Of a stretch of 52,059 nt of DNA, positions 1 through 7,734 are shown in pieces. The position numbers were made by a program, and so were the translations under genes. Origin of the DNA: Anaerolineae bacterium. GTDB taxonomy: Bacteria > Chloroflexota > Anaerolineae > B4-G1 > SLSP01. The stretch lies in NCBI GenBank assembly GCA_016934645.1, contig JAFGSL010000119.1:1-52059 (forward strand). The letters run 5' to 3'. Position 1 is the stretch's first letter. Every line of letters starts with the position of its first letter. The notes below the pieces were generated by a model. It saw only the letters and a program-made list of their open reading frames with translations, ran no database searches and was not told where the DNA came from.

Positions 1-84
1 GTCGCAGACGACGGAGGTGGCGTCGCAGACGACGGAGGTGGCGTCGCAGACGACGGAGGTGGCGTCGCAGACGACGGAGGTGGC
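1..84. repeat. Four perfect 21-bp tandem repeats
   Basis: The unit GTCGCAGACGACGGAGGTGGC occurs four times without change. It lies at the 3' end of an upstream gene that starts outside the window. Each unit contains GGAGGT, so every copy carries a Shine-Dalgarno sequence. The last copy is correctly spaced from the ATG at 88. The period is a multiple of three, so copy number can change without a frameshift. Confidence 0.95.
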
Positions 85-91
85 GTCATGA
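2..91 (+). CDS. C-terminal tail of an upstream ORF (partial)
   Basis: Frame 2 is open from the window edge and reads four copies of SQTTEVA, then Ser and a TGA stop at 89-91. That stop overlaps the next start codon as ATGA, the usual sign of translational coupling. In related glycerol-3-phosphate operons the gene in front of the downstream oxidoreductase is the GlpA-like FAD dehydrogenase, so this may be its C-terminus; nothing catalytic is visible here. Frame 1 (VADDGGG repeats) is also open and in frame with the next gene, but the stop overlap favours frame 2. Confidence 0.55.
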   Translation, partial: SQTTEVASQTTEVASQTTEVASQTTEVAS

Positions 92-1407
92 ATCAAACTT
101 ACGATGTGATCGTGATCGGTTCCGGTCCGGGTGGGCTGGCGGCGGCCATTGCCGCCAAACAAAACGGCGCGGAGAAGGTGCTCATCATCGAGCGCGACAT
201 GGAGCCGGGCGGGATTTTGTTGCAGTGCATCCACAACGGCTTCGGACTTGAGACCTTCAAGGAGGATTTGCCCGGCCCCGGCTACGCTCAGCGTTTCATC
301 GACGAGGCCCGCACCCTGGGTATTACCTGGCTGTTGGACACAATGGTGCTGGACATCGCGTCACCGCAGATGGCGGTTACGCAACCGAAGACGGTTGCGG
401 CGGCGGTGGATCACACGCTCTACGTAACCAGCCGCGTGCACGGCTGCCGCGAGTTGCACGCGCGCGCCATTATCCTGGCGATGGGTTGCCGCGAGCGCAC
501 GCGCGCGCAGATCCGCCTGCCCGGCGGGCGCCCGGCGGGCGTCTTCACGGCCGGGACGGCGCAGCGTTGGGTCAACGTGGAGGGTTTTATGCCCGGCAAA
601 CGTTTCGTCATCCTGGGATCAGGCGACATCGGGATGATCATGGCCCGGCGGCTCACGTTTGAGGGCGCCAAGGTCGAGCGGGTGTTGGAAGTGATGCCCT
701 ATCTCACCGGGTTGAGCCGCAACTACGTGCAATGCCTGCTCGATTTCGACATCCCGCTGCAACTGCGGCGCACCGTCAAGCGCATCCTGGGCGACAAGCG
801 GGTGGAGGCCATTGAGTCTGTCCAGGTGGATGAGCGCTGGAAGCTCATCCCCGGCACCGAGGAGGTCATCCCCTGCGACACGTTGCTGCTTTCGGTCGGT
901 CTGATCCCGGAGAACGAGCTTTCGCTGAAGATGGGCGCGCCGCTGGACCCGGTGACGGGCGGGCCGTTCGTGGACGAAGGCTACCAGACGCGCATCCCCG
1001 GCATCTTTGCCGCCGGCAATGTGGTGCACGTCTACGATCTGGTGGACTGGGTGACGCAGGCCGGGCGGACTGCCGGCAAGCGCGCGGCGGCGCAAATCGC
1101 GCAGGGCGCGCCTACCGCGCTGCCCGGCATCCCCACGCAGGCGGGGCAGAACGTGCGCTACGTCGTGCCGCACCGGGTCAACCCCGAGACATTGACGCAG
1201 GAGCCGGTGGTGTTGCAGATGCGCGTCACGCAGCCGTTGGAGCAGCCCGTCTGGGTGGAAGTTCATGACGGCGAGCACCTGATCACGCGCAAGACCGAGC
1301 GCTACGCCCGCCCCGGCGAAATGGTGAGCATCCCCCTGCGCGAGCGCGACTACGACGCCGTCCGCGCGGCCAAGACGCTGGCGGTGAGCGTGACGGCGAA
1401 AGCGTAA
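88..1407 (+). CDS. FAD-dependent pyridine nucleotide oxidoreductase
   Basis: This is a 439-residue cytoplasmic flavoprotein of the pyridine nucleotide-disulphide oxidoreductase fold. A GxGxxG dinucleotide motif (IGSGPGG, about residues 10-16) binds FAD, a second one (LGSGDIG, about 174-180) would bind NAD(P), and a third FAD segment (GIFAAGNVVHV) lies near residue 310. The GGILLQCIHNGFGL stretch is typical of the oxidoreductase placed between GlpA-like dehydrogenase and DUF1667 genes in glycerol-3-phosphate operons. Role in that operon is inferred: electron transfer from glycerol-3-phosphate oxidation. The ATG overlaps the upstream stop as ATGA and has GGAGGT six bases upstream. The DUF1667 gene follows after a repeat-filled gap. 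Confidence 0.85.
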   Translation: MNQTYDVIVIGSGPGGLAAAIAAKQNGAEKVLIIERDMEPGGILLQCIHNGFGLETFKEDLPGPGYAQRFIDEARTLGITWLLDTMVLDIASPQMAVTQPKTVAAAVDHTLYVTSRVHGCRELHARAIILAMGCRERTRAQIRLPGGRPAGVFTAGTAQRWVNVEGFMPGKRFVILGSGDIGMIMARRLTFEGAKVERVLEVMPYLTGLSRNYVQCLLDFDIPLQLRRTVKRILGDKRVEAIESVQVDERWKLIPGTEEVIPCDTLLLSVGLIPENELSLKMGAPLDPVTGGPFVDEGYQTRIPGIFAAGNVVHVYDLVDWVTQAGRTAGKRAAAQIAQGAPTALPGIPTQAGQNVRYVVPHRVNPETLTQEPVVLQMRVTQPLEQPVWVEVHDGEHLITRKTERYARPGEMVSIPLRERDYDAVRAAKTLAVSVTAKA

Positions 1408-1449
1408 AGCCGGCCATCCGCGAATGGGGACACGAATACACGAATCGGC

Positions 1450-1561
1450 GGGTCAGCGGGTCAGCGGGTCAGCGGGTCAGCGAATCAGCGAGTCAGCGAG
1501 TCAGCGAATTACGAATTACGAATTACGAATTATGTTTCACGTTTCACGCTTCACGTTTCAG
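1450..1561. repeat. Three consecutive microsatellite blocks
   Basis: An octamer block (1450-1505) starts with four exact GGGTCAGC copies, then three GARTCAGC variants. It passes directly into a heptamer block GAATTAC x4 (1506-1533, last copy GAATTAT), then into GTTTCAC x4 with small changes (1534-1561). The three blocks fill the gap between the oxidoreductase and DUF1667 genes up to the ribosome binding site. No gene or clear promoter is visible inside. Confidence 0.95.
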
Positions 1562-1577
1562 ATCAGGAGGCCAATTC

Positions 1578-2015
1578 ATGCCCGTAGATAAGATGATTTG
1601 TATCACTTGCCCGATGGGGTGCACGTTGGAGGTGGACCACGAGGGCGCGACGGTGTTGAGTGTGGCCGGCAACAGTTGCCTGCGCGGCAAGAAGCACGTC
1701 GAGGAGGAATTGCGCGACCCACGGCGCATGGTGGCGACCACGGTGCAGGTGAAGGATGGGCTGCACCCACTGGCGCCGGTGTGCACCACGGCGCCGTTTC
1801 CCAAGCCGCGCATCTTCGAGCTGCTGGCGGCGCTGCGGGCGATTGAGATCCCCGCGCCTGTGGCCATGAACCAGGTTGTCCTGGCGGACGCCTTGGGAAC
1901 CGGGATTGATGTGGTGGCCAGCCGGGCGATGGATGCAAATACCGATCGCGCTAGACCCTCGCCTCCCATTCCACGCGGCAAATCCGCGGACTATCCGGCA
2001 GGTAGCGCAGTTTGA
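1578..2015 (+). CDS. DUF1667 domain protein, C-terminally extended
   Basis: The first ~118 of 145 residues match the DUF1667 family, small proteins found beside GlpA-like dehydrogenases. Visible features are the CITCPMGC cysteine cluster near the N-terminus and the typical LGTGIDVVA ending at about residues 108-116. AGGAGG lies eight bases before the ATG. Family members usually stop soon after that point. Here the frame continues for about 27 residues (Arg/Pro-rich, no homology seen) that run antisense through the 3' end of the convergent gene at 1951. The likely explanation is loss of the original stop codon. Function in metal or electron transfer is inferred from the cysteines and context. 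Confidence 0.8.
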   Translation: MPVDKMICITCPMGCTLEVDHEGATVLSVAGNSCLRGKKHVEEELRDPRRMVATTVQVKDGLHPLAPVCTTAPFPKPRIFELLAALRAIEIPAPVAMNQVVLADALGTGIDVVASRAMDANTDRARPSPPIPRGKSADYPAGSAV

Positions 2016-2310
2016 TGGAGCTTCCGTCGTTCACCCGGTCGTAAATGGTTTTGTCAACGCCCTGACGAACCAGGCCCACGCCCGGCAAGTCGTAGATAAT
2101 GTAATGGCTGATGGTGCTGATAGAGTTGACGCTGCTATCGTCGTCGTCATCATCATAGCTTCCGTTTTTAGGTGCGTAGCCCACGCCTTCGCGTGTGCAA
2201 TGCCCTTCGACGACGCTGTTGACCCATACACCTTCGTTGTCGAGCCGCCGGGCGTTCCAATAGTTAATTGTCTGCCAAATCCATAGCGTAAAAATCGGCA
2301 GGAGGATCAC
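1951..2310 (-). pseudogene. Partial duplicate of the DUF3592 protein
   Basis: The 119-residue reading frame closely resembles the C-terminal third of the neighbouring gene (2341-3231): NARRLDxEG, YIIYxLPGVGxVRQ and LPDxPRI are shared. It starts in the same frame only 30 bases after that gene's TGA, with a GTG (2308-2310) and no Shine-Dalgarno sequence. It may be a degenerating tandem duplicate or a read-through extension. It contains a run of six Asp codons from a GAT/GAC microsatellite that the intact copy lacks. Its 3' end overlaps the DUF1667 gene tail-to-tail by 65 bases. Confidence 0.5.
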
Positions 2311-2340
2311 GGCGCTGAAGATGGCGGCTGGGGAAAACTG

Positions 2341-3231
2341 TCACGCCCATAATTCCTGCTCCATCCGAAAGATTCGGGGGTTATCCGGCAGGTAGGTCAA
2401 CCGGATGGGGCTGCCGGGGGAAAGTTGTGCCTGGACTTTGCGCGTCACCGCCTGGCGCACCCGGCCCACGCCCGGGAGTTCGTAGATGATGTAGTAGCTG
2501 TTGCCGTCTGAATCTGTGTGCGTGTAGTGATCCAGCACCCGGGTTGTGACCTGCATGCCTTCGTCGTCCAGCCGCCGGGCGTTCCGGTAGCGGGTTAACT
2601 GCCCGGCTCCGAGCGCCAGGCACGGCAAAGCCGCTCCCAAACCGATGAAGATACCCCAGTAGCGCACTTTGCCGGGGGTGTAGAATTTCCGCAACCGGTT
2701 GATGTCGGGCGCGCCGGGAACGTACACAACCTCGAGGGTTGCGCCCACCGGCATGCGATTGTAGAAAGCCAAGGGCACATCTTCCCACTGCGCATAGTCG
2801 CGCGTTGCGCCGTTGGGGGCGACGGCGCGGAAGGTGTAGTAGATGGAATAGGTGTCGCCGTCCTCGCTGTCCCGGTCAACTTTTTTGTCGTCAACTCTGG
2901 CGACGGCGACGACGCCCTCGGTTTGCAGCCGCCGGACTTCCCGGACTTCCCTCTGTTGGACAAAAGCCCCGACAGCCATCGTCGCGACCATCAACAACAG
3001 CACTGCCATGCTGCATCCCAACGCCTTGCCGGGCGTCGGGGTAGGGGAAACCGCCGGGTATACCGGCGCGGAGGCCTTCAATTCCTGTTGCAGTCTCTGT
3101 CGCAGACCCTCCACGCCGCCGATATTCTTGAGCCTCCTGGAAACCCGGGACAGGATGAAGATCAACAGCGCCAGCCCCGCGATGGTCGTCACGACGAGGT
3201 ACAAAATCACCCACATGATTGAATCATCCAT
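2341..3231 (-). CDS. DUF3592-type membrane protein
   Basis: This 296-residue protein has an N-terminal membrane segment (VILYLVVTTIAGLALLIFIL), a central one (MAVLLLMVATMAVGAF) and a third (YWGIFIGLGAALPCLALGAG). Two DUF3592-like soluble repeats follow the second and third segments; each has the pattern of a varying-length loop, YYIIYELPG or YSIYYTFRA, and a LPGxPxDIxRLR/YLPDNPRIFRM end. The start at 3231 is chosen because GGAGGGGAA lies directly upstream; an ATG 36 bases earlier lacks a site. Function is unknown; the family is a common membrane-associated domain in bacteria. Confidence 0.75.
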   Translation of the reverse strand: MDDSIMWVILYLVVTTIAGLALLIFILSRVSRRLKNIGGVEGLRQRLQQELKASAPVYPAVSPTPTPGKALGCSMAVLLLMVATMAVGAFVQQREVREVRRLQTEGVVAVARVDDKKVDRDSEDGDTYSIYYTFRAVAPNGATRDYAQWEDVPLAFYNRMPVGATLEVVYVPGAPDINRLRKFYTPGKVRYWGIFIGLGAALPCLALGAGQLTRYRNARRLDDEGMQVTTRVLDHYTHTDSDGNSYYIIYELPGVGRVRQAVTRKVQAQLSPGSPIRLTYLPDNPRIFRMEQELWA

Positions 3232-3263
3232 TTCCCCTCCGAAATGCAGAGCAGGAACAAAAA

Positions 3264-3563
3264 TCACGCTTCATCCCTGGCGAACAGCCGGGCAAGGCCC
3301 GGATACGGCCGCAGCGGGATGATTTCAAAGGTGATCAGGCCGGCCCGGACGAGCGGCAGCGTCTCCAGCACACGCTGCGCTGCGGCGGCATCGGCGCATT
3401 CCAACACCAACACGGCGGCATTTTCATCCTGGCGGAAGTAGATTTCGCGCAGGATGCCGGCCTGCTGCAATTCCCAGACGCGCCCGGCTTCGGCGCGCAG
3501 GTGGGGTTTGAAATCTGCGGCGACGCCGTCGGGCGCGTCCCGTTCGAGGGCCAGAATTTTCAT
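3264..3563 (-). CDS. YCII / muconolactone-isomerase-like small protein
   Basis: This 99-residue protein begins MKILALERDAP and ends PLRPYPGLARLF. It has the pattern of dimeric alpha/beta-barrel proteins of the YCII or muconolactone isomerase-like group. Its ATG overlaps the stop of the ABC permease (ATGA), so it is the last gene of that three-gene operon. The long ORF reading further upstream in this frame is a shadow of the permease. Substrate is unknown. A role alongside the exporter is suggested only by coupling. Confidence 0.7.
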   Translation of the reverse strand: MKILALERDAPDGVAADFKPHLRAEAGRVWELQQAGILREIYFRQDENAAVLVLECADAAAAQRVLETLPLVRAGLITFEIIPLRPYPGLARLFARDEA

Positions 3564-4753
3564 TCGGTTTTCTTGCTGAACAAGATCTGCTCGCGGTTGT
3601 ACAGGCGCATGGCGATCACGATCAGGACGGCGGTCAGGATGACGGTCACGAGCGTCGAGATCCAGATGTTGGACATGCTGACGACTTCCCCGCGAATGAG
3701 CTGGTTGATGAGAATTTGTTGGCCGAAGGTCGGAATCAACATCGTCCACAGATCGGATTTGACCGGCAGGAAGGCCAGGGCGATGCCGGGCAGCGCCGGA
3801 ATCAGCGGCAGCCAGCCCAGATAGGTCTGCGCCTCTTTGAAGGAGTGCGCAAAGGTGGCGACGATCATCTGCACCGAGCCCGCCAGCACGACCAGCGGCA
3901 AGCAGACGAGGAAGATCGCCCCCAGCGCGACTACGTCAATGGTCAGGCGCATGCCGATGAATTTCTCGGTCGGCACAAACGTGAAAATCAGGCCGAAAGC
4001 CACCAGCGTCAGAAGTACGGTCATCGCGGCGAAGGGCAGGGAAGACAGCAGTTTGCCGATCACAAACTCCCAGCGCGCCGCCGGGTTGATCAGCAAAGGC
4101 TCCAGCGAACCACGCTCGCGTTCTCCGGCGGTAGCGTCAATGATGGAGGCCATGCCGCCCAGAAACACGGTCATGATCAGGAAGTACGGCAGCATGTTCA
4201 GGAACATGAACGCCTGGCTCTGCGGCGTCGAGACGTCCACTTTTTCCAGACTCACCGCATAGAAGAGGGTTGGGTTGACGCCGCGCGCCAGCAGTCGCAT
4301 ACTCCCGATCTGCCGGCTGTACGTCTGCAACAACGTGTTTGCCCGGTTGATGTCGGGAGAGGCCGACGTGCGCGAGCTGTCCACCACCAGTTGCACCGTC
4401 GCCGATTTCCCGGCGGTAAAATCCTCGCCGTAGGTTTCGGGGATGATGAGCGCCAGGACGATGTCGCCGCTGCGCACCGCCGCGCGCGGGTCGGCGGGCG
4501 CTGGCAGCACGATCACGTTGTTCTGTTCCAAAAACTGCACCAGGTTGGGCGCGTTTTCCCGCCCGGCCACCGGCAATTCCAGGGGTTTTTCAATTTCCGT
4601 GCGGAAGATGCCGCCCAGAACGATGATCATCAGCAAAATCATCCCCGGTCCGAGCAGCGCGTAGGAAAGGGTGCTATAGAACGAGCGCCGGTCGCGGAAA
4701 TTGTCCACCGTCTCTTTGCGAAAAATAACACCAATGCGATTCCACGCGTTCAT
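3560..4753 (-). CDS. natB: ABC-2 permease, NatB-like
   Basis: This 397-residue inner-membrane permease has one N-terminal segment (LLGPGMILLMIIVLGG), a large external domain of about 150 residues, and four or five segments toward the C-terminus. The AGERERGSLEPLLINP motif after the second segment is characteristic of NatB-type (Na+ efflux) ABC-2 permeases. The ATG at 4753 overlaps the stop of the ATPase gene by four bases. Upstream sequence in this frame is a shadow of that gene. The transported substrate is inferred from family only; peptides or antibiotics are alternatives. Confidence 0.85.
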   Translation of the reverse strand: MNAWNRIGVIFRKETVDNFRDRRSFYSTLSYALLGPGMILLMIIVLGGIFRTEIEKPLELPVAGRENAPNLVQFLEQNNVIVLPAPADPRAAVRSGDIVLALIIPETYGEDFTAGKSATVQLVVDSSRTSASPDINRANTLLQTYSRQIGSMRLLARGVNPTLFYAVSLEKVDVSTPQSQAFMFLNMLPYFLIMTVFLGGMASIIDATAGERERGSLEPLLINPAARWEFVIGKLLSSLPFAAMTVLLTLVAFGLIFTFVPTEKFIGMRLTIDVVALGAIFLVCLPLVVLAGSVQMIVATFAHSFKEAQTYLGWLPLIPALPGIALAFLPVKSDLWTMLIPTFGQQILINQLIRGEVVSMSNIWISTLVTVILTAVLIVIAMRLYNREQILFSKKTE

Positions 4754-5484
4754 CTGATCAATCCTTCCTCTGTGCCAATGATCTGGACGAAGGCATCTTC
4801 CAGGTTTTCCTCGCCGGTCAACCGGCGCAGTTCGTCCGGGACGCCGTCGGACATCACCCGCCCGTGGGCGATGATGACGATGCGATCGCACAACGCCGCC
4901 ACTTCCTGCATGATGTGGCTGGAAAACAGCACACAATGGCCCTGGTCGCGCAGGCGGCGGATGACGTCGCGCATGGCGCGCGCGCCCATCACGTCCAACC
5001 CGTTGGTCGGTTCGTCCAGCAGCACGTTTTTGGGATTGTGCACCAGCGCGCGCGCGATGGCGACTTTGAGCCGCTCGCCGGTTGAAAACCCGTCGGTGCG
5101 CCGGTCGGCGATGGATTGCATGTCCAGCAGTTCGATCAGCGCGTTGATTTGCTTTTCCAGCTCGGCGTTCTGCATGCCGTGCAGTTGGCCGTAGTAGCGG
5201 ATGTTCTCCCGCGTGGTCAGACGCGTGTACAGACCGCGCGCGTCGGGCAATGCGCCGATGTGTTGTTGCACCTCCACGGTGTTGCGGCGCACGTCCAACC
5301 CGTCCACGCTTGCTGCGCCCGAATCGGCGGTCAGCAGGGTGTAAAGCACGCGCAGCGTGGTGGTCTTGCCGGCGCCGTTGGGACCGAGCAAGCCGGTAAT
5401 CTGTCCATCAGGCGCGGTGAAGGACACGCCCTGCAACGCGTGCACTTCACCGAACGATTTGCACAAGTTTTCGACTTGAATCAT
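4750..5484 (-). CDS. natA: ABC transporter ATPase, NatA-like
   Basis: This 244-residue nucleotide-binding subunit has Walker A GPNGAGKTTT (about residues 34-43), a signature STGERLKVAIARAL (about 136-149), Walker B VLLDEPTNGLD (about 154-164) and an H-loop SSHIMQEV (about 189-196). The signature reads STGER rather than LSGGQ, as in other NatA/drug-exporter ATPases. An AAGGAGA site lies just before the ATG. It pairs with the coupled permease downstream. The 5' end is preceded by two long hairpins that separate it from the hydrolase gene. Confidence 0.9.
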   Translation of the reverse strand: MIQVENLCKSFGEVHALQGVSFTAPDGQITGLLGPNGAGKTTTLRVLYTLLTADSGAASVDGLDVRRNTVEVQQHIGALPDARGLYTRLTTRENIRYYGQLHGMQNAELEKQINALIELLDMQSIADRRTDGFSTGERLKVAIARALVHNPKNVLLDEPTNGLDVMGARAMRDVIRRLRDQGHCVLFSSHIMQEVAALCDRIVIIAHGRVMSDGVPDELRRLTGEENLEDAFVQIIGTEEGLIR

Positions 5485-5517
5485 GACATCTCCTTCGAAG
5501 CGGCGGATTTAAGGTGG

Positions 5518-5553
5518 GGGTTGGCGCGGGCGGTACCCCGCCCGCGCCAACCC
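5518..5553. terminator. Perfect 16-bp hairpin
   Basis: GGGTTGGCGCGGGCGG (5518-5533) and its exact complement (5538-5553) flank a TACC loop. On the plus strand it is followed by GCTTCTTTTA, which resembles a terminator tail, although both neighbouring genes read the other way. It may act as a transcription barrier or be an extragenic palindrome. Confidence 0.55.
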
Positions 5554-5568
5554 GCTTCTTTTAATGGC

Positions 5569-5606
5569 AGTGTCCTGGCGGGCGGCGCGCCGCTCGCCAG
5601 GACACT
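5569..5606. terminator. Second long GC-rich hairpin
   Basis: A 12-bp outer stem (AGTGTCCTGGCG at 5569-5580 with its complement at 5595-5606) encloses a nested GCGGC/GCCGC stem. It sits about 14 bases downstream of the S33 hydrolase stop and could end that transcript, but no uridine run follows on the minus strand. Confidence 0.5.
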
Positions 5607-5619
5607 TATGTTTAATTCC

Positions 5620-7107
5620 TCAGGGTCTGGGACCGGTAAAGCTGACAAAGAAAGGCGGTGGGGTGATGTCCTGCACACAGTCTGCGTCCAGGTTGGCAAC
5701 GGACGCCGTCTCGATGAAGTTGGCGAGCAGACGCGGGACGCAGCCGCGTATGGCGATGCCGTGACCCAGTCCCGGGGCGACGAGGTGCAGGCTGTTGGGC
5801 AACGTCTGGGCGACGGTCTCGGCGTACTGCGGCGGGGTGATGGGGTCGGCTTCGCCTGACAGCAGCAACACCGGTACGTCAGAGGTTACCGGCGTGTTCT
5901 GGTCGGCAGGGTATTGTCCGCGCGGCCACGCCTCGCAAATCTGGCTGGCCATTCCGAGCATGTCGCCGAAGTAGGTCTCTGCGCCTTCTGCGGCTTGCTG
6001 CGGTGTGATCTGGGGGATGTCTTCGGTGCAGAGGATGGCGTAGAGCAGGCCCTGGTACAGCCCGGCGTCGCTGGCGGAGGCCTGAGCGATCAACGGGGCG
6101 AAATTGCCGTCCTGGTAAGCCGCGTGGATGTTGAGCGGCAACAGCGCTGCCAATTCCGGCGCGTACAGCAGCGTGAAGATCATGTTGGTGAAGCGGCTGC
6201 GCGTCATCTGGAAGGAGAATGGCTCGCCGCTGACCGGATCGGGAATTTCCACGTCAACCGGCGTCTGCTCCAACTGCGCCAGCAGCGACGCGAACTCGGT
6301 TTTTAGATCGGGAAAGGTTTCGCTGCAGGCGGCATCGGCCTGACAGCGCGCGAATAGCTTATCCAATGCCTGCGCGCCATCCACGGCGGCGTTCGCGTAG
6401 ATGTAGAAGTCGGGGCTGACGACCGCGTCCAGAATCACGGCGCGCACCCGGTCGGGGTGACGGCGCAGGTAGGCCAGCGACATGCGCGTCCCGTAAGACG
6501 CGCCGTAGAGATTGATCTGGTCGTAGCCCAGGGCCTCCCGCACTTGATCCAAATCTCCGACCGCAATCTCGGTGGTGTATAGGTGCGCGTCGGCGTCTAC
6601 TGTCTGTGCGCAGGCCTGGTAGGCTGCGATGACCTTCTCTTCCGACATGTCATCGTCTTCCGACAGTTCGCATTCCAACGGGTTTGACTGGCCGGCGCCG
6701 CGTTGGTCCAGCAGCACCAGGTCGCGGTCCCGGTTAATATTGTAAAAAGCCATGTTCACCATCACGGGGTAGGTTTCGATGGCCGACTGGCCCGGGCCGC
6801 CGGCGATCAGGAACAGCGGGTCGGGCTGCGGGTTGCGGCTGACCGCCGGGATCACGGCGACGGCGAGCGTGATTTGCTGCTCGCCGGGGTTGGCCGGATC
6901 CTCCGGCACAGTCAGGGTTCCGCAGCGGGCTTCGATGCTCGTTTGCATCCCTTCCGAGGTGAGCTGGCAATCTTCCAGCGGCAGCGTGGCCTGCAGCGGT
7001 TTGGGGGTGGAAGCCGGCGTCGCGCACCCGCTCAACGAAATGGCCAAGAGTACACACACGGTGCGAATATAAAACCAGATGAATTTCGTTTGACGTTTCA
7101 TTCCCAT
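5620..7107 (-). CDS. Lipoprotein alpha/beta hydrolase (S33, TAP-like)
   Basis: This 495-residue secreted hydrolase resembles Streptomyces tripeptidyl aminopeptidases. The N-terminus is a lipoprotein signal peptide ending in LSGC. The oxyanion segment FLIAGGPGQS, nucleophile elbow GASYGT (Ser near residue 201) and a C-terminal TAP-like region with VLLLSGEADPITPP and GLGHG (catalytic His near 448) are all present. The start at 7107 follows GGGAGGG; an ATG 12 bases further upstream lacks spacing. It should act outside the membrane on peptides or esters. It is monocistronic and flanked by hairpins downstream. Confidence 0.85.
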   Translation of the reverse strand: MGMKRQTKFIWFYIRTVCVLLAISLSGCATPASTPKPLQATLPLEDCQLTSEGMQTSIEARCGTLTVPEDPANPGEQQITLAVAVIPAVSRNPQPDPLFLIAGGPGQSAIETYPVMVNMAFYNINRDRDLVLLDQRGAGQSNPLECELSEDDDMSEEKVIAAYQACAQTVDADAHLYTTEIAVGDLDQVREALGYDQINLYGASYGTRMSLAYLRRHPDRVRAVILDAVVSPDFYIYANAAVDGAQALDKLFARCQADAACSETFPDLKTEFASLLAQLEQTPVDVEIPDPVSGEPFSFQMTRSRFTNMIFTLLYAPELAALLPLNIHAAYQDGNFAPLIAQASASDAGLYQGLLYAILCTEDIPQITPQQAAEGAETYFGDMLGMASQICEAWPRGQYPADQNTPVTSDVPVLLLSGEADPITPPQYAETVAQTLPNSLHLVAPGLGHGIAIRGCVPRLLANFIETASVANLDADCVQDITPPPFFVSFTGPRP

Positions 7108-7220
7108 TGACCCTCCCAAAAGGGGCGGAGTTTGAGCCTTCTGTCTACCCCCACAGTATTCTAGTCCAGATTAGCATTGGGACAAGGGGTCATCCACAAA
7201 TAGAAGTAACGACTCCGTCA

Positions 7221-7306
7221 AGGTGGGACGCACTTGGGCGTCTGGTCAATAACGGCGTTTGTGCGATGACAACGATCTTGGCAAGCGTAAGAAGTGCGTC
7301 CCACCT
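7221..7306. mobile_element. 86-bp MITE-like element with 15-bp inverted ends
   Basis: The ends AGGTGGGACGCACTT (7221-7235) and AAGTGCGTCCCACCT (7292-7306) are perfect inverted repeats. The interior has no gene. Its right part shares a 19-base stretch (TTGGCAAGCGTAAGAAGTG) with 11410-11428 in inverse orientation. No target-site duplication is obvious. The region 7120-7410 otherwise holds only the palindrome at 7342. Confidence 0.5.
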
Positions 7307-7341
7307 GAGCAGTTACAAATAGAACACGAATACACAAGTCA

Positions 7342-7371
7342 CAAACTCTGTTTGCGCGCAAACAGAGTTTG
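7342..7371. repeat. Perfect 30-bp palindrome without loop
   Basis: The half-site CAAACTCTGTTTGCG is followed at once by its exact complement. It lies 40 bases downstream of the winged-helix gene stop. It could be a cruciform, a terminator stem or a protein-binding site. No T-run follows in either direction. Confidence 0.8.
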
Positions 7372-7410
7372 CGCTGGATCGGCGAGTCGGCAAATTTTTT
7401 CCCTTGCTCC

Positions 7411-7734
7411 CTATTCCTTCATTCCATTCAGCGTCTTTTTCAGCCGTTCGCGGTATTCTTTGAGCGCGGCGCGTCCGGTAGAGCTCAGGCGGTAGCGGGT
7501 GTAGGGCCTTTTGCCCTGAAAACCTTTTTCGACGGTCAGATAGCCGCCTTGTTCCAGCTTGATCGCGTGGGCCGAAAGGTTGCCTTTGGTCAGGCCGGTG
7601 GCGTTGCGCAGGAATTCGAAGTCGGCGCTTTCGCATCCGGCCAGCACAGCCATAATTGCCAACCGCGCCGGCTCGTGGATCAGCCGATCCAACGCGGCCA
7701 GGTCGCTGTAATCCGGGTCACTCGGCGGGTTCAT
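7411..7734 (-). CDS. Winged-helix transcriptional regulator
   Basis: This 107-residue protein matches the single-domain winged-helix regulators of the HTH_34/MarR-like type. Helices LDRLIHEPARLAIMAVL and TGLTKGNLSAHAIKLEQGGYL form the recognition region, and KRPYTRYRLSSTGRAAL the wing. The ATG lies 17 bases inside the end of the membrane protein gene, so the two are cotranscribed. The palindrome GTAAACTAGTTTAC upstream of that gene is the likely operator. Such pairs usually autoregulate; the inducer is unknown. Confidence 0.8.
   Translation of the reverse strand: MNPPSDPDYSDLAALDRLIHEPARLAIMAVLAGCESADFEFLRNATGLTKGNLSAHAIKLEQGGYLTVEKGFQGKRPYTRYRLSSTGRAALKEYRERLKKTLNGMKE

Noticed and set aside
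3716..5194. 492-residue plus-strand frame over the exporter genes
   Set aside because: It is antisense to the NatA and NatB genes, rich in Arg, Gln and His, and has no ribosome binding site.
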